This document shows positions 17,684 to 25,897 of a DNA stretch of 53,299 nucleotides, in pieces (positions within the stretch are counted from its first letter, which is position 1; each line of letters begins with the position of its first letter). The stretch is from the NCBI GenBank assembly GCA_038316335.1, contig JBBQAM010000027.1, positions 1 to 53,299 on the forward strand, written 5' to 3'. The notes under the pieces were generated by a model. It was not told the DNA's origin. It saw only the letters and a program-made list of their open reading frames with translations, and did no database searches. The position numbers were made by a program, and so were the translations under genes. Origin of the DNA: JALHST01 sp038316335 (GTDB lineage: Bacteria > Bacteroidota > Bacteroidia > Flavobacteriales > Flavobacteriaceae).

Positions 17684-18502
17684 ATGGACAAACTACCTAA
17701 AATTGCCCTACCGGCAATCGTTGTACTTATCGTACTCGTTATTTTAATTGCAAAATCCGCCGTCACCATTGGCTCTGGGGAAGCCGGAGTGCTTTACAAG
17801 ACTTTCGGGGAAGGTGTGGTGACCAATGAACCCGCCCTAGGAGAGGGCTTTCATATCGTAGCCCCTTGGAACAAAGTCTTCGTATACAATGTTAGGCAAC
17901 AGGAATTATTTGAGCAAGAAATGTCAGTACTTTCCTCGAATGGCCTTGAAATAAAGCTTGACGCATCGGTACTTTATCAACCCACACAAGGAACTATTGG
18001 ATTTTTACATCAGACACGAGGAGAGAACTATCTAAGTTCGGTGATCATTCCTGCAATTCGTTCGGCAACCAGGAGCGTCGTGGGTAGGTATACCCCAGAA
18101 CAATTATATTCCACAAAGCGCGATGCCATTCAAAATGAAATTTATGCTGAAACCAAGAAAATCTTAGAACCGCAATATATCCAACTCAACGCGGTTCTGG
18201 TACGGGATGTTACTTTGCCGCCGACGATTAAAGAGGCAATTGAACGTAAGTTGAAACAGGAACAGGAGTCCTTGGAGTATGAATTTCGCTTGGTAACTGC
18301 AGACAAAGAGGCTCAAAAAGTACGAATCGAGGCCCAAGGGAAAGCCGACGCCAATAAAATTCTGAGTGCATCCTTAAATGATCAAATTCTGCGTGATAAG
18401 GGAATCGAGGCTACGTTGAAGTTGGCCGAGTCGCCCAATTCAAAAGTGGTGATAATCGGTAGCGGGGATTCGGGCATGCCAATAATTCTTGGCAATAATT
18501 GA
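17684..18502 (+). CDS. Prohibitin/SPFH-family membrane protein
   Basis: The 272-residue product has one N-terminal membrane helix (about residues 8-25), then the SPFH/band-7 domain with the prohibitin-like segments EAGVLYKTFGEGVV, EGFHIVAPWNKVFVYNVRQQE and SVVGRYTPEQLYSTKRDAI, and a charged coiled coil (about 185-235: KLKQEQESLEYEFRLVTADKEAQK). It ends with a family-typical glycine-rich tail. Prohibitins form large membrane ring assemblies that scaffold proteases or lipid domains; the partner here is unknown. It is probably co-transcribed with the VWA-like membrane protein and is followed by the his leader. Confidence 0.9.
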   Translation: MDKLPKIALPAIVVLIVLVILIAKSAVTIGSGEAGVLYKTFGEGVVTNEPALGEGFHIVAPWNKVFVYNVRQQELFEQEMSVLSSNGLEIKLDASVLYQPTQGTIGFLHQTRGENYLSSVIIPAIRSATRSVVGRYTPEQLYSTKRDAIQNEIYAETKKILEPQYIQLNAVLVRDVTLPPTIKEAIERKLKQEQESLEYEFRLVTADKEAQKVRIEAQGKADANKILSASLNDQILRDKGIEATLKLAESPNSKVVIIGSGDSGMPIILGNN

Positions 18503-18542
18503 TTATTTTTAAGGTGAAGTTTTTTTGATTGAAAAAAAGTTT

Positions 18543-18550
18543 TACTTTTA
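18543..18550 (+). promoter_or_regulatory. Possible -7 element TACTTTTA of the his operon
   Basis: The octamer matches TAnnTTTG at all but the last position and lies seven bases before the leader ATG. A TTTG occurs 15 bases upstream (18524-18527), closer than the usual 19-21, so the promoter call is tentative. If correct, the leader mRNA has almost no 5' untranslated region. Confidence 0.3.
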
Positions 18551-18557
18551 CGCCTTT

Positions 18558-18611
18558 ATGAGAACAAAAAATACACATCATCATTTTTACTCCTGCGCTC
18601 AAGCGAGGTAA
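18558..18611 (+). CDS. hisL: his operon leader peptide (attenuator peptide)
   Basis: An ATG opens a 17-codon frame, MRTKNTHHHFYSCAQAR, ending in TAA. Three consecutive histidine codons (18576-18584) make it a histidine sensor, and it lies 119 bases before hisG, directly ahead of a strong terminator. Its last codons overlap the strand that can pair with the terminator's left arm (18598-18609 with 18644-18654, 11 base pairs with one bulged A and one GU pair). The arrangement is that of ribosome-mediated attenuation: stalling at the His codons leaves the antiterminator strand free, while normal translation to the stop masks it. Peptide and pairing are read directly; function follows from the well-established his-leader paradigm. 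Confidence 0.85.
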   Translation: MRTKNTHHHFYSCAQAR

Positions 18612-18643
18612 AAATGTTTTGTAGTATTACAACATAATTTACG

Positions 18644-18672
18644 ACCCGTTTGAGAAATCAAACGGGTTTTTT
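18644..18672 (+). terminator. his operon attenuator terminator
   Basis: A perfect 9-base-pair stem ACCCGTTTG / CAAACGGGT with a 6-base loop (AGAAAT) is followed by TTTTT, a canonical intrinsic terminator located 58 bases before hisG. The left arm can instead pair with the end of the leader-peptide coding region, which makes it conditional. Confidence 0.88.
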
Positions 18673-18729
18673 ATTTGTGGCATCTGTAATTTTAAGCTGA
18701 TAATATTTATAACAAGAAGTATCAAAACG

Positions 18730-19587
18730 ATGACAAAAATTAGAATAGCGATTCAAAAGGCCGGTAGGCTCAATGAGGAATCACTTGAAATTCTCAAGGA
18801 TTGTGGTATTTCAATTGATAATGGCAAGGATCAATTAAAAGCCTCTTCGCGAAATTTTCCGTTGGAAGTATTTTATCTGCGCAACGGTGATATTCCGCAA
18901 TATTTAAGGGATGGCGTCGTCGATATTGCGATTATTGGTGAAAACGTCCTTGTAGAAAAGGGTGAAGACATTGCTGTGGCCGAGAAGTTGGGCTTCTCAA
19001 AATGCAAGGTATCGCTTGCCGTGCCCAAGGCGACCAAATATAGTTCCCTAAAGGATTTAGAAGGAAAACGCATTGCCACATCCTATCCGAATACCGTAAA
19101 GAATTATTTAAAGGAGCATGGTGTGACCGCCGAATTGCACATAATTAACGGATCCGTCGAAATAGCGCCTAATATCGGACTGGCCGATGCCATATGCGAT
19201 ATCGTATCAAGCGGAAGTACGCTCTTTAAGAACAATTTAAAGGAAGTGGAAGTGATGCTGAAAAGTGAAGCGGTCCTGGCTGTTTCACCTCAAATATCAG
19301 AGGATCGAAAGGAAATATTAAAAAGAATCCAGTTCAGGATCAAGTCGGTATTACAGGCAAGACAATCGAAATATGTATTGTTAAATGCTCCGAACCACAA
19401 ATTGCAGGATATAATCGCACTATTGCCAGGAATGCGGAGTCCAACTGTACTTCCGCTGGCCGAAGCCGGTTGGAGTTCGGTACATACCGTAATAAATAAG
19501 GATACATTTTGGGAAGTTATCGATGAGCTTAAAAATGCAGGAGCAGAGGGCATATTGGTGTGCCCTATTGAAAAAATGGTGTTGTAA
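18730..19587 (+). CDS. hisG: ATP phosphoribosyltransferase, long form
   Basis: HisG condenses ATP and PRPP in the first step of histidine synthesis and is the usual point of feedback inhibition. The 285 residues correspond to the long form: two catalytic periplasmic-binding-like domains (IAIQKAGRLNEESLEIL at the start, DIAIIGENVLVEK, the PRPP loop region DAICDIVSSGSTLFKNNL) and a C-terminal regulatory ACT-like domain from about residue 210 (QARQSKYVLLNAPNHKLQDI, ending EGILVCPIEKMVL). With this domain present no HisZ partner is needed. It is the first structural gene after the attenuator. Confidence 0.95.
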   Translation: MTKIRIAIQKAGRLNEESLEILKDCGISIDNGKDQLKASSRNFPLEVFYLRNGDIPQYLRDGVVDIAIIGENVLVEKGEDIAVAEKLGFSKCKVSLAVPKATKYSSLKDLEGKRIATSYPNTVKNYLKEHGVTAELHIINGSVEIAPNIGLADAICDIVSSGSTLFKNNLKEVEVMLKSEAVLAVSPQISEDRKEILKRIQFRIKSVLQARQSKYVLLNAPNHKLQDIIALLPGMRSPTVLPLAEAGWSSVHTVINKDTFWEVIDELKNAGAEGILVCPIEKMVL

Positions 19588-19588
19588 T

Positions 19589-20008
19589 ATGAATGATATA
19601 AAACGTATAGATACCGAAGACCTGGATGTTATAATTCCTCTTTTAACCCGCTTGAATCCTAGTATTGGAAGGCCCATTTTAAAAAGACGGCTTGATGCAA
19701 TGCGCGTACAAGGGTATCAATGTGTGGGTTTATATGAGGATGGCAGATTGATCGGAATCTCTGGATTATGGATCCTCGTCAAATATTATGTCGGCAAACA
19801 TATTGAACTCGACAATGTCTATATTCTTCCCGAATATCAAGGGAAGGGAGTTGGGACGTTATTGGTTGAATCGATAGTTGGGTATGCCAAAGCAATAGGT
19901 TGTAAAGCCTCCGAACTGAATTGTTATCTAGGTAACGCCCCAGGGCAGAAGTTTTGGGAACGGCAAGGATATCAGAAGGTAGCATACCATTACAAAAAGA
20001 AATTTTGA
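19589..20008 (+). CDS. GNAT-family N-acetyltransferase in the his operon
   Basis: The start is taken as the ATG one base after the hisG stop rather than the longer frame overlapping hisG, giving 139 residues (MNDIKRIDTEDLD). It has the GNAT fold signature: beta strands leading to HIELDNVYILPEYQGKGVGT, where Q-G-K-G-V-G is the acetyl-CoA pyrophosphate loop, and the C-terminal GQKFWERQGYQKV motif. The acceptor is unknown. It sits tightly between hisG and hisD, five bases before hisD, so it is expressed with the pathway. A role in acetylating a histidine-pathway metabolite, or simple hitch-hiking, cannot be separated by sequence. Confidence 0.88.
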   Translation: MNDIKRIDTEDLDVIIPLLTRLNPSIGRPILKRRLDAMRVQGYQCVGLYEDGRLIGISGLWILVKYYVGKHIELDNVYILPEYQGKGVGTLLVESIVGYAKAIGCKASELNCYLGNAPGQKFWERQGYQKVAYHYKKKF

Positions 20009-20013
20009 AAAAA

Positions 20014-21300
20014 ATGAACAAGATTTACAATCCCGATAGGGCGAGTTGGAGCGAACTATTAAAAAGGCCTATACAAAGCGCTGATGTTATCGAATCTTTG
20101 GTAAATACCATTTTCGCTGCGGTAAAAAACGAAGGTGACAAAGCACTTAAAAAATACACTGAGCAATATGATCGGGTATTTTTGGAGTCGCTTAGTGTAT
20201 CGGAAACAGAAATTGAATTTGCGAAAAATCATGTTTCCGTCGAATTACAGGATGCCATTCAAATGGCAAAACTTCATATAGAAAAATTCCACACAGCCCA
20301 GCAAACGCCTCGAGTTGAAGTTGAAACCGCCAAAGGCATACTTTGTTGGCAGGAAAAAAGGCCCATCCAAAAGGTGGGGCTCTATATTCCAGGGGGAACA
20401 GCCCCATTGTTTTCCACCATTTTGATGTTGGCGGTACCAGCACAAATCGCCGGCTGTGAAGAAATTATTCTATGTACCCCTCCTGATACCTCGGGTAGGA
20501 TTGATCCAGCTATTTTATATACCGCTGCTCTTTGCGGAATTACGCGGATATTTAAAGTAGGCGGAATTCAGGCAATCGCCGCCATGACATTTGGTACCGA
20601 AACCATTCCGCAGGTATACAAGATTTTCGGACCCGGTAATCAATTTGTTACTGCCGCAAAACAACTTGCCACGAAATTCGGGGCAGCAATCGACATGCCC
20701 GCCGGCCCAAGTGAATTATTGGTGGTAGCCGACGATTCGGCGAATGCCAGTTTTGTGGCGTCCGATTTATTAAGTCAGGCCGAACACGGCGCAGATAGTC
20801 AGGTAATCCTTGTGGCTACTTCGAAACAAGTACTCTTGGAAGTCGAAAAGGAAATCGAGGCGCAGATTATCTTATTACCTCGATTTCAAATCGCCGAAAA
20901 AGCGATTGAAAATAGCAAGTTGATCTTTATAGACGATGACCAAGAAGTGATTGACTTAGTTAACGCGTATGGTCCGGAACATTTTATTATCTGTTCCCAG
21001 AATGCTGAATTCTTTATAGATAACGTTCAAAATGCAGGTTCTGTATTTATTGGAAATTATACTCCGGAAAGTGCAGGGGATTATGCTTCGGGAACCAACC
21101 ATACCTTGCCTACAAATGGCTATGCCAAGCAGTATAGCGGCGTATCATTGGATAGTTTTTTGAAAAGTATGACATTTCAGAAAATCACGAAGGAAGGCTT
21201 GCTTAAAATTGGGCCGGCAATTGAGGTCATGGCAGAGGCCGAAGGGCTTCATGCGCATAAAAATGCGATAACCTTGCGGTTAAACAGTTTAAGAAAATAA
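20014..21300 (+). CDS. hisD: Histidinol dehydrogenase
   Basis: HisD performs the last two NAD-dependent oxidations from histidinol to histidine. I place the start at the ATG after the acetyltransferase stop (MNKIYNPDRASWSELLKRP), giving 428 residues, the normal length. Visible landmarks are the IPGGTAPLFSTILMLAVPAQ segment, GGIQAIAAMTFGTETIPQV, the KIFGPGNQFVTAAK nucleotide-binding region, DMPAGPSELLVVAD, the zinc-ligand loop QAEHGADSQ and, near the C-terminus, AEGLHAHKNAI. All family hallmarks are intact. Confidence 0.96.
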   Translation: MNKIYNPDRASWSELLKRPIQSADVIESLVNTIFAAVKNEGDKALKKYTEQYDRVFLESLSVSETEIEFAKNHVSVELQDAIQMAKLHIEKFHTAQQTPRVEVETAKGILCWQEKRPIQKVGLYIPGGTAPLFSTILMLAVPAQIAGCEEIILCTPPDTSGRIDPAILYTAALCGITRIFKVGGIQAIAAMTFGTETIPQVYKIFGPGNQFVTAAKQLATKFGAAIDMPAGPSELLVVADDSANASFVASDLLSQAEHGADSQVILVATSKQVLLEVEKEIEAQIILLPRFQIAEKAIENSKLIFIDDDQEVIDLVNAYGPEHFIICSQNAEFFIDNVQNAGSVFIGNYTPESAGDYASGTNHTLPTNGYAKQYSGVSLDSFLKSMTFQKITKEGLLKIGPAIEVMAEAEGLHAHKNAITLRLNSLRK

Positions 21301-21385
21301 AAGCGAGCGGGTATGATTGGGGTTTCAAGACCGATAGCTCGTGGTTATTGACATTTGAAAAATAGGAATATGATATATTTAAATA

Positions 21386-22435
21386 ATGAATGAGGTATTT
21401 AACATACAAAATTTAGTACGCGAAAACGTAAAGAACTTAAAGCCATATTCTTCGGCCCGCGATGAATACGTTTCGAATGGTACCCAAATGATTTTTTTGG
21501 ACGCCAACGAGAATCCGTTTGATAATGGTGTGAATAGATATCCTGACCCACACCAACGCGCCCTTAAGGAACTCTTGGTAGAAAGAAAAGGAATCAACTA
21601 TGAAAATTTACTTTTGGGCAATGGGAGTGACGAGGTGTTGGATTTGATCATTCGGGCATTTTGTGAGCCAAAATTGGACAATGTGATTACGTTGCCACCG
21701 ACCTATGGTATGTATCAAGTGCTGGCATCGATAAACAATGTCGAGAATCGGGAAATTTTATTGACCGAGGATTTTCAACCCGACGTAGATGGCATTTTAA
21801 ACGCAGTCGATAAAAACTCGAAAATCGTCTTTCTTTGCTCCCCTAATAATCCTACGGGAAATAGCTTTGATTTGAATTTGATTGAACGACTACTTCAAAA
21901 ATTTATGGGTCTTGTGGTGATTGATGAGGCGTACATTGATTTCTCCGAAAGGCCGAGCATGGCGAGAAATTTGGCTAAATACCCCAATTTGGTAGTAATC
22001 CAAACTTTGTCTAAAGCCTATGGCATGGCCGGAATACGGTTGGGCTTGTGTATCGCTTCCAAAGAAATCATTGCGACCTTGCAAAAAATAAAGCCACCTT
22101 ATAATATCAACGAATTAACACAGCAAAGGGCATTTAGACGTATTCAGGATTTTGATGCCGTGCAATCGGAAGTTGCACGAATACTAAAGGAAAGACGACT
22201 TTTGGTTAATGCATTGCATGAAGTTGGATTTGTATTAGATGTATATCTGTCTGACGCTAATTTTATTTTGGTAAAGGTCGATGATGCCAATAGGCGATAT
22301 CGGCAACTAATCGATAAGGGAATCGTGGTAAGGAACAGAACCAATCAACCTCGTTGCACAAATACATTGCGTTTTACGATAGGTACGACTGATGAAAATA
22401 ATCGATTGATCGCAATTTTAAATGAAATCTCATGA
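21386..22435 (+). CDS. hisC: Histidinol-phosphate aminotransferase
   Basis: HisC is the PLP-dependent transaminase that converts imidazole acetol-phosphate to histidinol phosphate. The 349 residues show the fold-type I signatures: LDANENPFDNGVNRYPDP near the N-terminus, GNGSDEVLDLIIRAF, CSPNNPTGNSF, the VIDEAYIDF strand and the PLP lysine in TLSKAYGMAGIRLG. The C-terminal part includes VVRNRTNQPRCTNTLRFTIGT. It follows hisD after an 85-base gap and overlaps hisB by four bases (ATGA), indicating translational coupling. Confidence 0.95.
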   Translation: MNEVFNIQNLVRENVKNLKPYSSARDEYVSNGTQMIFLDANENPFDNGVNRYPDPHQRALKELLVERKGINYENLLLGNGSDEVLDLIIRAFCEPKLDNVITLPPTYGMYQVLASINNVENREILLTEDFQPDVDGILNAVDKNSKIVFLCSPNNPTGNSFDLNLIERLLQKFMGLVVIDEAYIDFSERPSMARNLAKYPNLVVIQTLSKAYGMAGIRLGLCIASKEIIATLQKIKPPYNINELTQQRAFRRIQDFDAVQSEVARILKERRLLVNALHEVGFVLDVYLSDANFILVKVDDANRRYRQLIDKGIVVRNRTNQPRCTNTLRFTIGTTDENNRLIAILNEIS

Positions 22436-23565
22436 AAAAAGTACTCTTTATTGATCGCGATGGGACCATCATCAAGGAAACCGCCGATGAACAGATCGAT
22501 CATTTCGAAAAATTGACCTTCTATCCCAAGGCATTTACATTTCTTGGAAAGATAGCGAACGAATTGGATTATGAATTGGTCATGATAACCAACCAAGATG
22601 GCTTGGGGACCGATGCCTTCCCGGAGGATACTTTTTGGCCCGTACACAATTTTATCCTAAAATCGTTTGAGAATGAAGGAGTCGTATTCGAAGAGGTTTT
22701 TTTAGACCGGACATTTCCCCATGAAAATGCCACTACTCGTAAACCGGGGACTGGCTTGCTGACGGCGTATTTTTCGGAGGCCTATGATTTGAGGAACTCT
22801 TTCGTAATTGGTGATCGTTTGACCGACATGCAACTCGCGAAAAACTTAGGATCCAAAGGTATTTTCATCAATGATAGTACCCATTTAGGAACCAATGAAA
22901 TCACGGTCAAACAGGAGGAATTAAAAAAGGTGATTGCCCTCGAGACCAACGATTGGGAAAAAATATACAAGTTTCTGAGGCTAGAGGATAGAATATTTGA
23001 AATACATAGGAAAACGAAGGAGACTGACATCACCATTCGCCTAAATATCGATGGGGTCGGTACTAGTAACATTTCTACTGGCTTGGCATTTTTTGACCAT
23101 ATGTTGGATCAGTTGGCGCGTCATGGACAAATGGATCTGGATATACAGGTGCGTGGTGATCTAGAGGTCGATGAACATCACACGATAGAAGATACTGCAA
23201 TAGCCCTTGGTGAAGTATTCCACAAGGCATTGGGCAATAAACTGGGGATCGAACGCTATGGCTTTTGTTTGCCCATGGATGATTGCTTGGCACAAGTTTC
23301 CATCGATTTTGGGGGAAGAAATTGGCTAGTCTGGGGGGCTGATTTCAAACGCGAAAAAGTGGGGGATATGCCCACTGAAATGTTCCTTCATTTTTTTAAA
23401 TCATTTAGTGACGGGGCAAAGGCCAATTTAAATATCAAGGCCGAAGGTACTAATGAACATCATAAGATCGAGGCCATATTTAAGGCTTTTGCCAAATCAA
23501 TAAAAATGGCGGTCAAAAGGGATGCTGAAAAAATGGTCTTACCGACCACCAAAGGAATTTTATAA
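22432..23565 (+). CDS. hisB: Bifunctional histidinol-phosphatase / imidazoleglycerol-phosphate dehydratase
   Basis: This 377-residue fusion has two enzymes of the pathway. Residues 1-165 are a HAD-family histidinol-phosphate phosphatase with the nucleophile motif FIDRDGTII (D8, D10) and the later GDRLTDMQLAKNLG motif. Residues about 185-377 are the manganese-dependent dehydratase with the metal-binding repeats EHHTIEDTAIALGE and NEHHKIEAIFKAFAKS and the FFDHMLDQLARHG segment. The E. coli-type fusion is normal in Bacteroidetes. It overlaps hisC by four bases. Confidence 0.96.
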   Translation: MKKVLFIDRDGTIIKETADEQIDHFEKLTFYPKAFTFLGKIANELDYELVMITNQDGLGTDAFPEDTFWPVHNFILKSFENEGVVFEEVFLDRTFPHENATTRKPGTGLLTAYFSEAYDLRNSFVIGDRLTDMQLAKNLGSKGIFINDSTHLGTNEITVKQEELKKVIALETNDWEKIYKFLRLEDRIFEIHRKTKETDITIRLNIDGVGTSNISTGLAFFDHMLDQLARHGQMDLDIQVRGDLEVDEHHTIEDTAIALGEVFHKALGNKLGIERYGFCLPMDDCLAQVSIDFGGRNWLVWGADFKREKVGDMPTEMFLHFFKSFSDGAKANLNIKAEGTNEHHKIEAIFKAFAKSIKMAVKRDAEKMVLPTTKGIL

Positions 23566-23637
23566 AATACGGGATGCGTCGCCGTATAAAAAGAAAATAG
23601 CAGCATTAGCATGGGGTATCGAATATAGATTTAGAAA

Positions 23638-24228
23638 ATGAAGATCGTAATTATAAATTATGGGGCCGGAAATATCCAAAGCATCAAATTCGCTATTGAG
23701 CGTTTAGGCTATTCGGCAGTTCTGAGTGATGTGGCCAGTGTAATAAGTGCTGCCGATAGGGTCATATTTCCTGGGGTAGGGGAAGCGAGTAGTGCTATGA
23801 AAAAGCTACGGAATACCGGTTTAGACGTTCTAATTCCAAAATTGGAACAGCCCGTACTGGGCATATGTCTTGGGATGCAGCTGATGTGTAATTCCTCGGA
23901 GGAAGGCCACACGAAAGGACTCGGAATTTTTGAGACTGATGTGATCCGATTTTCAAATAAGGTCAAGGTGCCACAGATAGGTTGGAACCAAATTTCGAAT
24001 TTGAAAACAGCTCTTTTTAACGGTATTACCGAGAACGACTACATCTATATGGTACATAGTTATTATGCCCCGCTCTGTAATGCCACCATTGCTACATCAG
24101 AATATGACATACGCTATAGCGCGGCTTTGGGAAAGGATAACTTTTTAGGTGTGCAATTTCATCCAGAGAAGAGCAGCGTAATAGGGGAGTCGATTTTGAG
24201 AAACTTTTTAGGGAACATGGATCAATGA
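23638..24228 (+). CDS. hisH: Imidazole glycerol phosphate synthase, glutaminase subunit
   Basis: HisH hydrolyses glutamine and channels ammonia to HisF. The 196-residue class I amidotransferase has NYGAGNIQSIKFAIERLG at the start, the FPGVGEASSAM oxyanion region, the nucleophile C77 in LGICLGMQLM, and the catalytic H-x-E in QFHPEKSS about 20 residues from the end. Its stop overlaps the start of the second GNAT gene by four bases, so hisH and hisF are separated here by an acetyltransferase, hisA and a DinB-like gene. Confidence 0.96.
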   Translation: MKIVIINYGAGNIQSIKFAIERLGYSAVLSDVASVISAADRVIFPGVGEASSAMKKLRNTGLDVLIPKLEQPVLGICLGMQLMCNSSEEGHTKGLGIFETDVIRFSNKVKVPQIGWNQISNLKTALFNGITENDYIYMVHSYYAPLCNATIATSEYDIRYSAALGKDNFLGVQFHPEKSSVIGESILRNFLGNMDQ

Positions 24229-24644
24229 AGTATTATATCTCTACTGACAAATCCATATTGCAGATCGATGCAATACGTGATTATATTGCCAATCATTCCT
24301 ATTGGGGGAAAGGACGCACACTTGAAGAAGTACAAAGTACCATAGCAAATTCATTGTGCTTTGGTGTTTATACCGTAGACGATGAACAAATAGGCTTTAC
24401 ACAGGAAGTTACAGATCATATTTTTTTTGGATATTTCATGGATGGTATCATCTTTATAAAATTTCAGGGGAAAGGTTATGGTAAAAAATTCATGGAATTT
24501 ATACTTGGGCACGAGGTTGTGAAGAAGCTTAAAACACGTTGCTTAAAAACCAGGAATGCCCGCATATTTTACGAAAAACTCGGTTTTAAAAGAGTTGGGG
24601 ATTCTGAATTTTGGATGACAATCGATAAACAACAATTGCTTTAA
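24225..24644 (+). CDS. Second GNAT-family N-acetyltransferase in the his operon
   Basis: The 139-residue protein is a GNAT enzyme unlike the first one in this operon. It has an N-terminal IRDYIANHSYWGKGRTLEEV segment, NSLCFGVYTVDDEQIGFTQEVTD, the CoA loop QGKGYG and the C-terminal NARIFYEKLGFKRV motif. The pattern Y-W-x-K-G-R-x-L-E-x-V, then N-S-L-C-F-G-V-Y, resembles a widespread subgroup of stand-alone GNATs of unknown acceptor. It overlaps the hisH stop (ATGA) and ends eight bases before hisA, so it is firmly embedded in the operon. Confidence 0.88.
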   Translation: MKYYISTDKSILQIDAIRDYIANHSYWGKGRTLEEVQSTIANSLCFGVYTVDDEQIGFTQEVTDHIFFGYFMDGIIFIKFQGKGYGKKFMEFILGHEVVKKLKTRCLKTRNARIFYEKLGFKRVGDSEFWMTIDKQQLL

Positions 24645-24652
24645 AAGAGGTT

Positions 24653-25381
24653 ATGAGAATTATTCCGGCGATAGATTTAATTGAAGGGAAATGTGTAAGG
24701 CTCTCGAAAGGCGACTACAGCACAAAGAAGGTTTATAATGAAAATCCCTTGGAGGTCGCCAAGGAATTCGAGGCACATGGAATAGAATATCTGCATTTGG
24801 TGGATCTTGATGGCGCCAAGTCAAAACATATTGTCAATCATAAGACACTTGAAAAAATAGCTGCAAATACCTCATTGAAAATCGATTTTGGGGGTGGTTT
24901 GAAAACCGATGATGATCTAAGGATCGCCTTCGAAAGTGGGGCGGCTCAAATTACAGGAGGAAGCATTGCCGTAAAGAATAAAAAAACGTTTCTGACTTGG
25001 ATTCAGAAATTTGGCCCGGCAAGGATTATTTTAGGGGCCGATGCCTTCAATGAAAAAATTGCTATATCAGGTTGGCAAGAGTCTTCTGAGGAAAGTTTAC
25101 TACCCTTCATTACAGACTATCAACAAGAGGGTATCGAATACGTTATCTGTACTGATATTAGTAAGGATGGCATGTTGGGAGGTCCCTCTCTGGAGCTTTA
25201 CAAGAAAATAATAGCATACTCTGAAGCAAAATTAAAATTGATTGCCAGTGGTGGAATTTCGCACATCGATGAGCTGCCAAAGTTAGCAGAAATAGGATGC
25301 GAGGCTACCATAATTGGTAAAGCCATTTATGAGAATTACATTACATTGAAACAAATTGAAAATTATATCCTTACAATATGA
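24653..25381 (+). CDS. hisA: ProFAR isomerase HisA
   Basis: HisA is the (beta/alpha)8 barrel isomerase that converts ProFAR to PRFAR. The 242-residue product begins MRIIPAIDLIEGKCVRLSKGDY, with the catalytic aspartate in AIDL, the YLHLVDLDGAK strand, a first phosphate-binding GGGLKTDDD, the second catalytic aspartate region CTDISKDGMLGGPS and a C-terminal phosphate site ASGGISHIDEL. It is of normal length. The stop overlaps the DinB-like gene by four bases. Confidence 0.96.
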   Translation: MRIIPAIDLIEGKCVRLSKGDYSTKKVYNENPLEVAKEFEAHGIEYLHLVDLDGAKSKHIVNHKTLEKIAANTSLKIDFGGGLKTDDDLRIAFESGAAQITGGSIAVKNKKTFLTWIQKFGPARIILGADAFNEKIAISGWQESSEESLLPFITDYQQEGIEYVICTDISKDGMLGGPSLELYKKIIAYSEAKLKLIASGGISHIDELPKLAEIGCEATIIGKAIYENYITLKQIENYILTI

Positions 25382-25896
25382 ACCAAGATAGTAGTATTCT
25401 AAGTGAGTTCATCGATAATTCGCTGTATCGCATTGATGAGAATACCAATAAAGTCAATAAATGCCTTCAAGATCTTTCGGATGATGAAATATGGGCGAGC
25501 CCAAATGCAGTATCGAATAGTATAGCCAATCTCATTCTTCATCTGTGTGGAAATATTACCCAATATGCAATTGCATCTTTGGGTCAAAGTGATGATGTAC
25601 GGGAACGGGATCAAGAGTTTGCGACTAAATCAGGCTTCACAAAAATGGAGGTGTTGCAAAAACTGAACGAAACCGTTGCATTAGCCATGTTTACGATCAA
25701 GAAAGTGCCAGCAGAGGAATTACTTCGAAAACGATTTGTACAGGGTTTTAACTTATCAGGAATCGGAATCATCCTGCATGTAGTTGAACATTATTCGTAC
25801 CACACCGGTCAAATCGCGTTTTGGGTCAAGCAAATAAAAAATAAGGATCTGGGATTGTATGAAGGCATTGATTTAAATAGTAAGAACCAAGGATAG
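25378..25896 (+). CDS. DinB-family protein in the his operon
   Basis: The 172-residue protein looks like a DinB/YfiT-type four-helix bundle with three metal-ligand histidines: H55 in NLILHLCGNI and H138/H142 in VVEHYSYHTGQI. Members include metal-dependent thiol transferases, but most have unknown functions. It overlaps hisA by four bases and ends one base before hisF, so it is co-translated with the pathway. No role in histidine synthesis is established for this family; a damage-control or thiol-dependent detoxification step is conjecture. Confidence 0.85.
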   Translation: MNQDSSILSEFIDNSLYRIDENTNKVNKCLQDLSDDEIWASPNAVSNSIANLILHLCGNITQYAIASLGQSDDVRERDQEFATKSGFTKMEVLQKLNETVALAMFTIKKVPAEELLRKRFVQGFNLSGIGIILHVVEHYSYHTGQIAFWVKQIKNKDLGLYEGIDLNSKNQG

Positions 25897-25897
25897 C

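Noticed and set aside
19523..19588. Longer N-terminus for the first his-operon acetyltransferase
   Set aside because: It would overlap the hisG coding end by 65 bases; the ATG right after the hisG stop gives a normal GNAT N-terminus.
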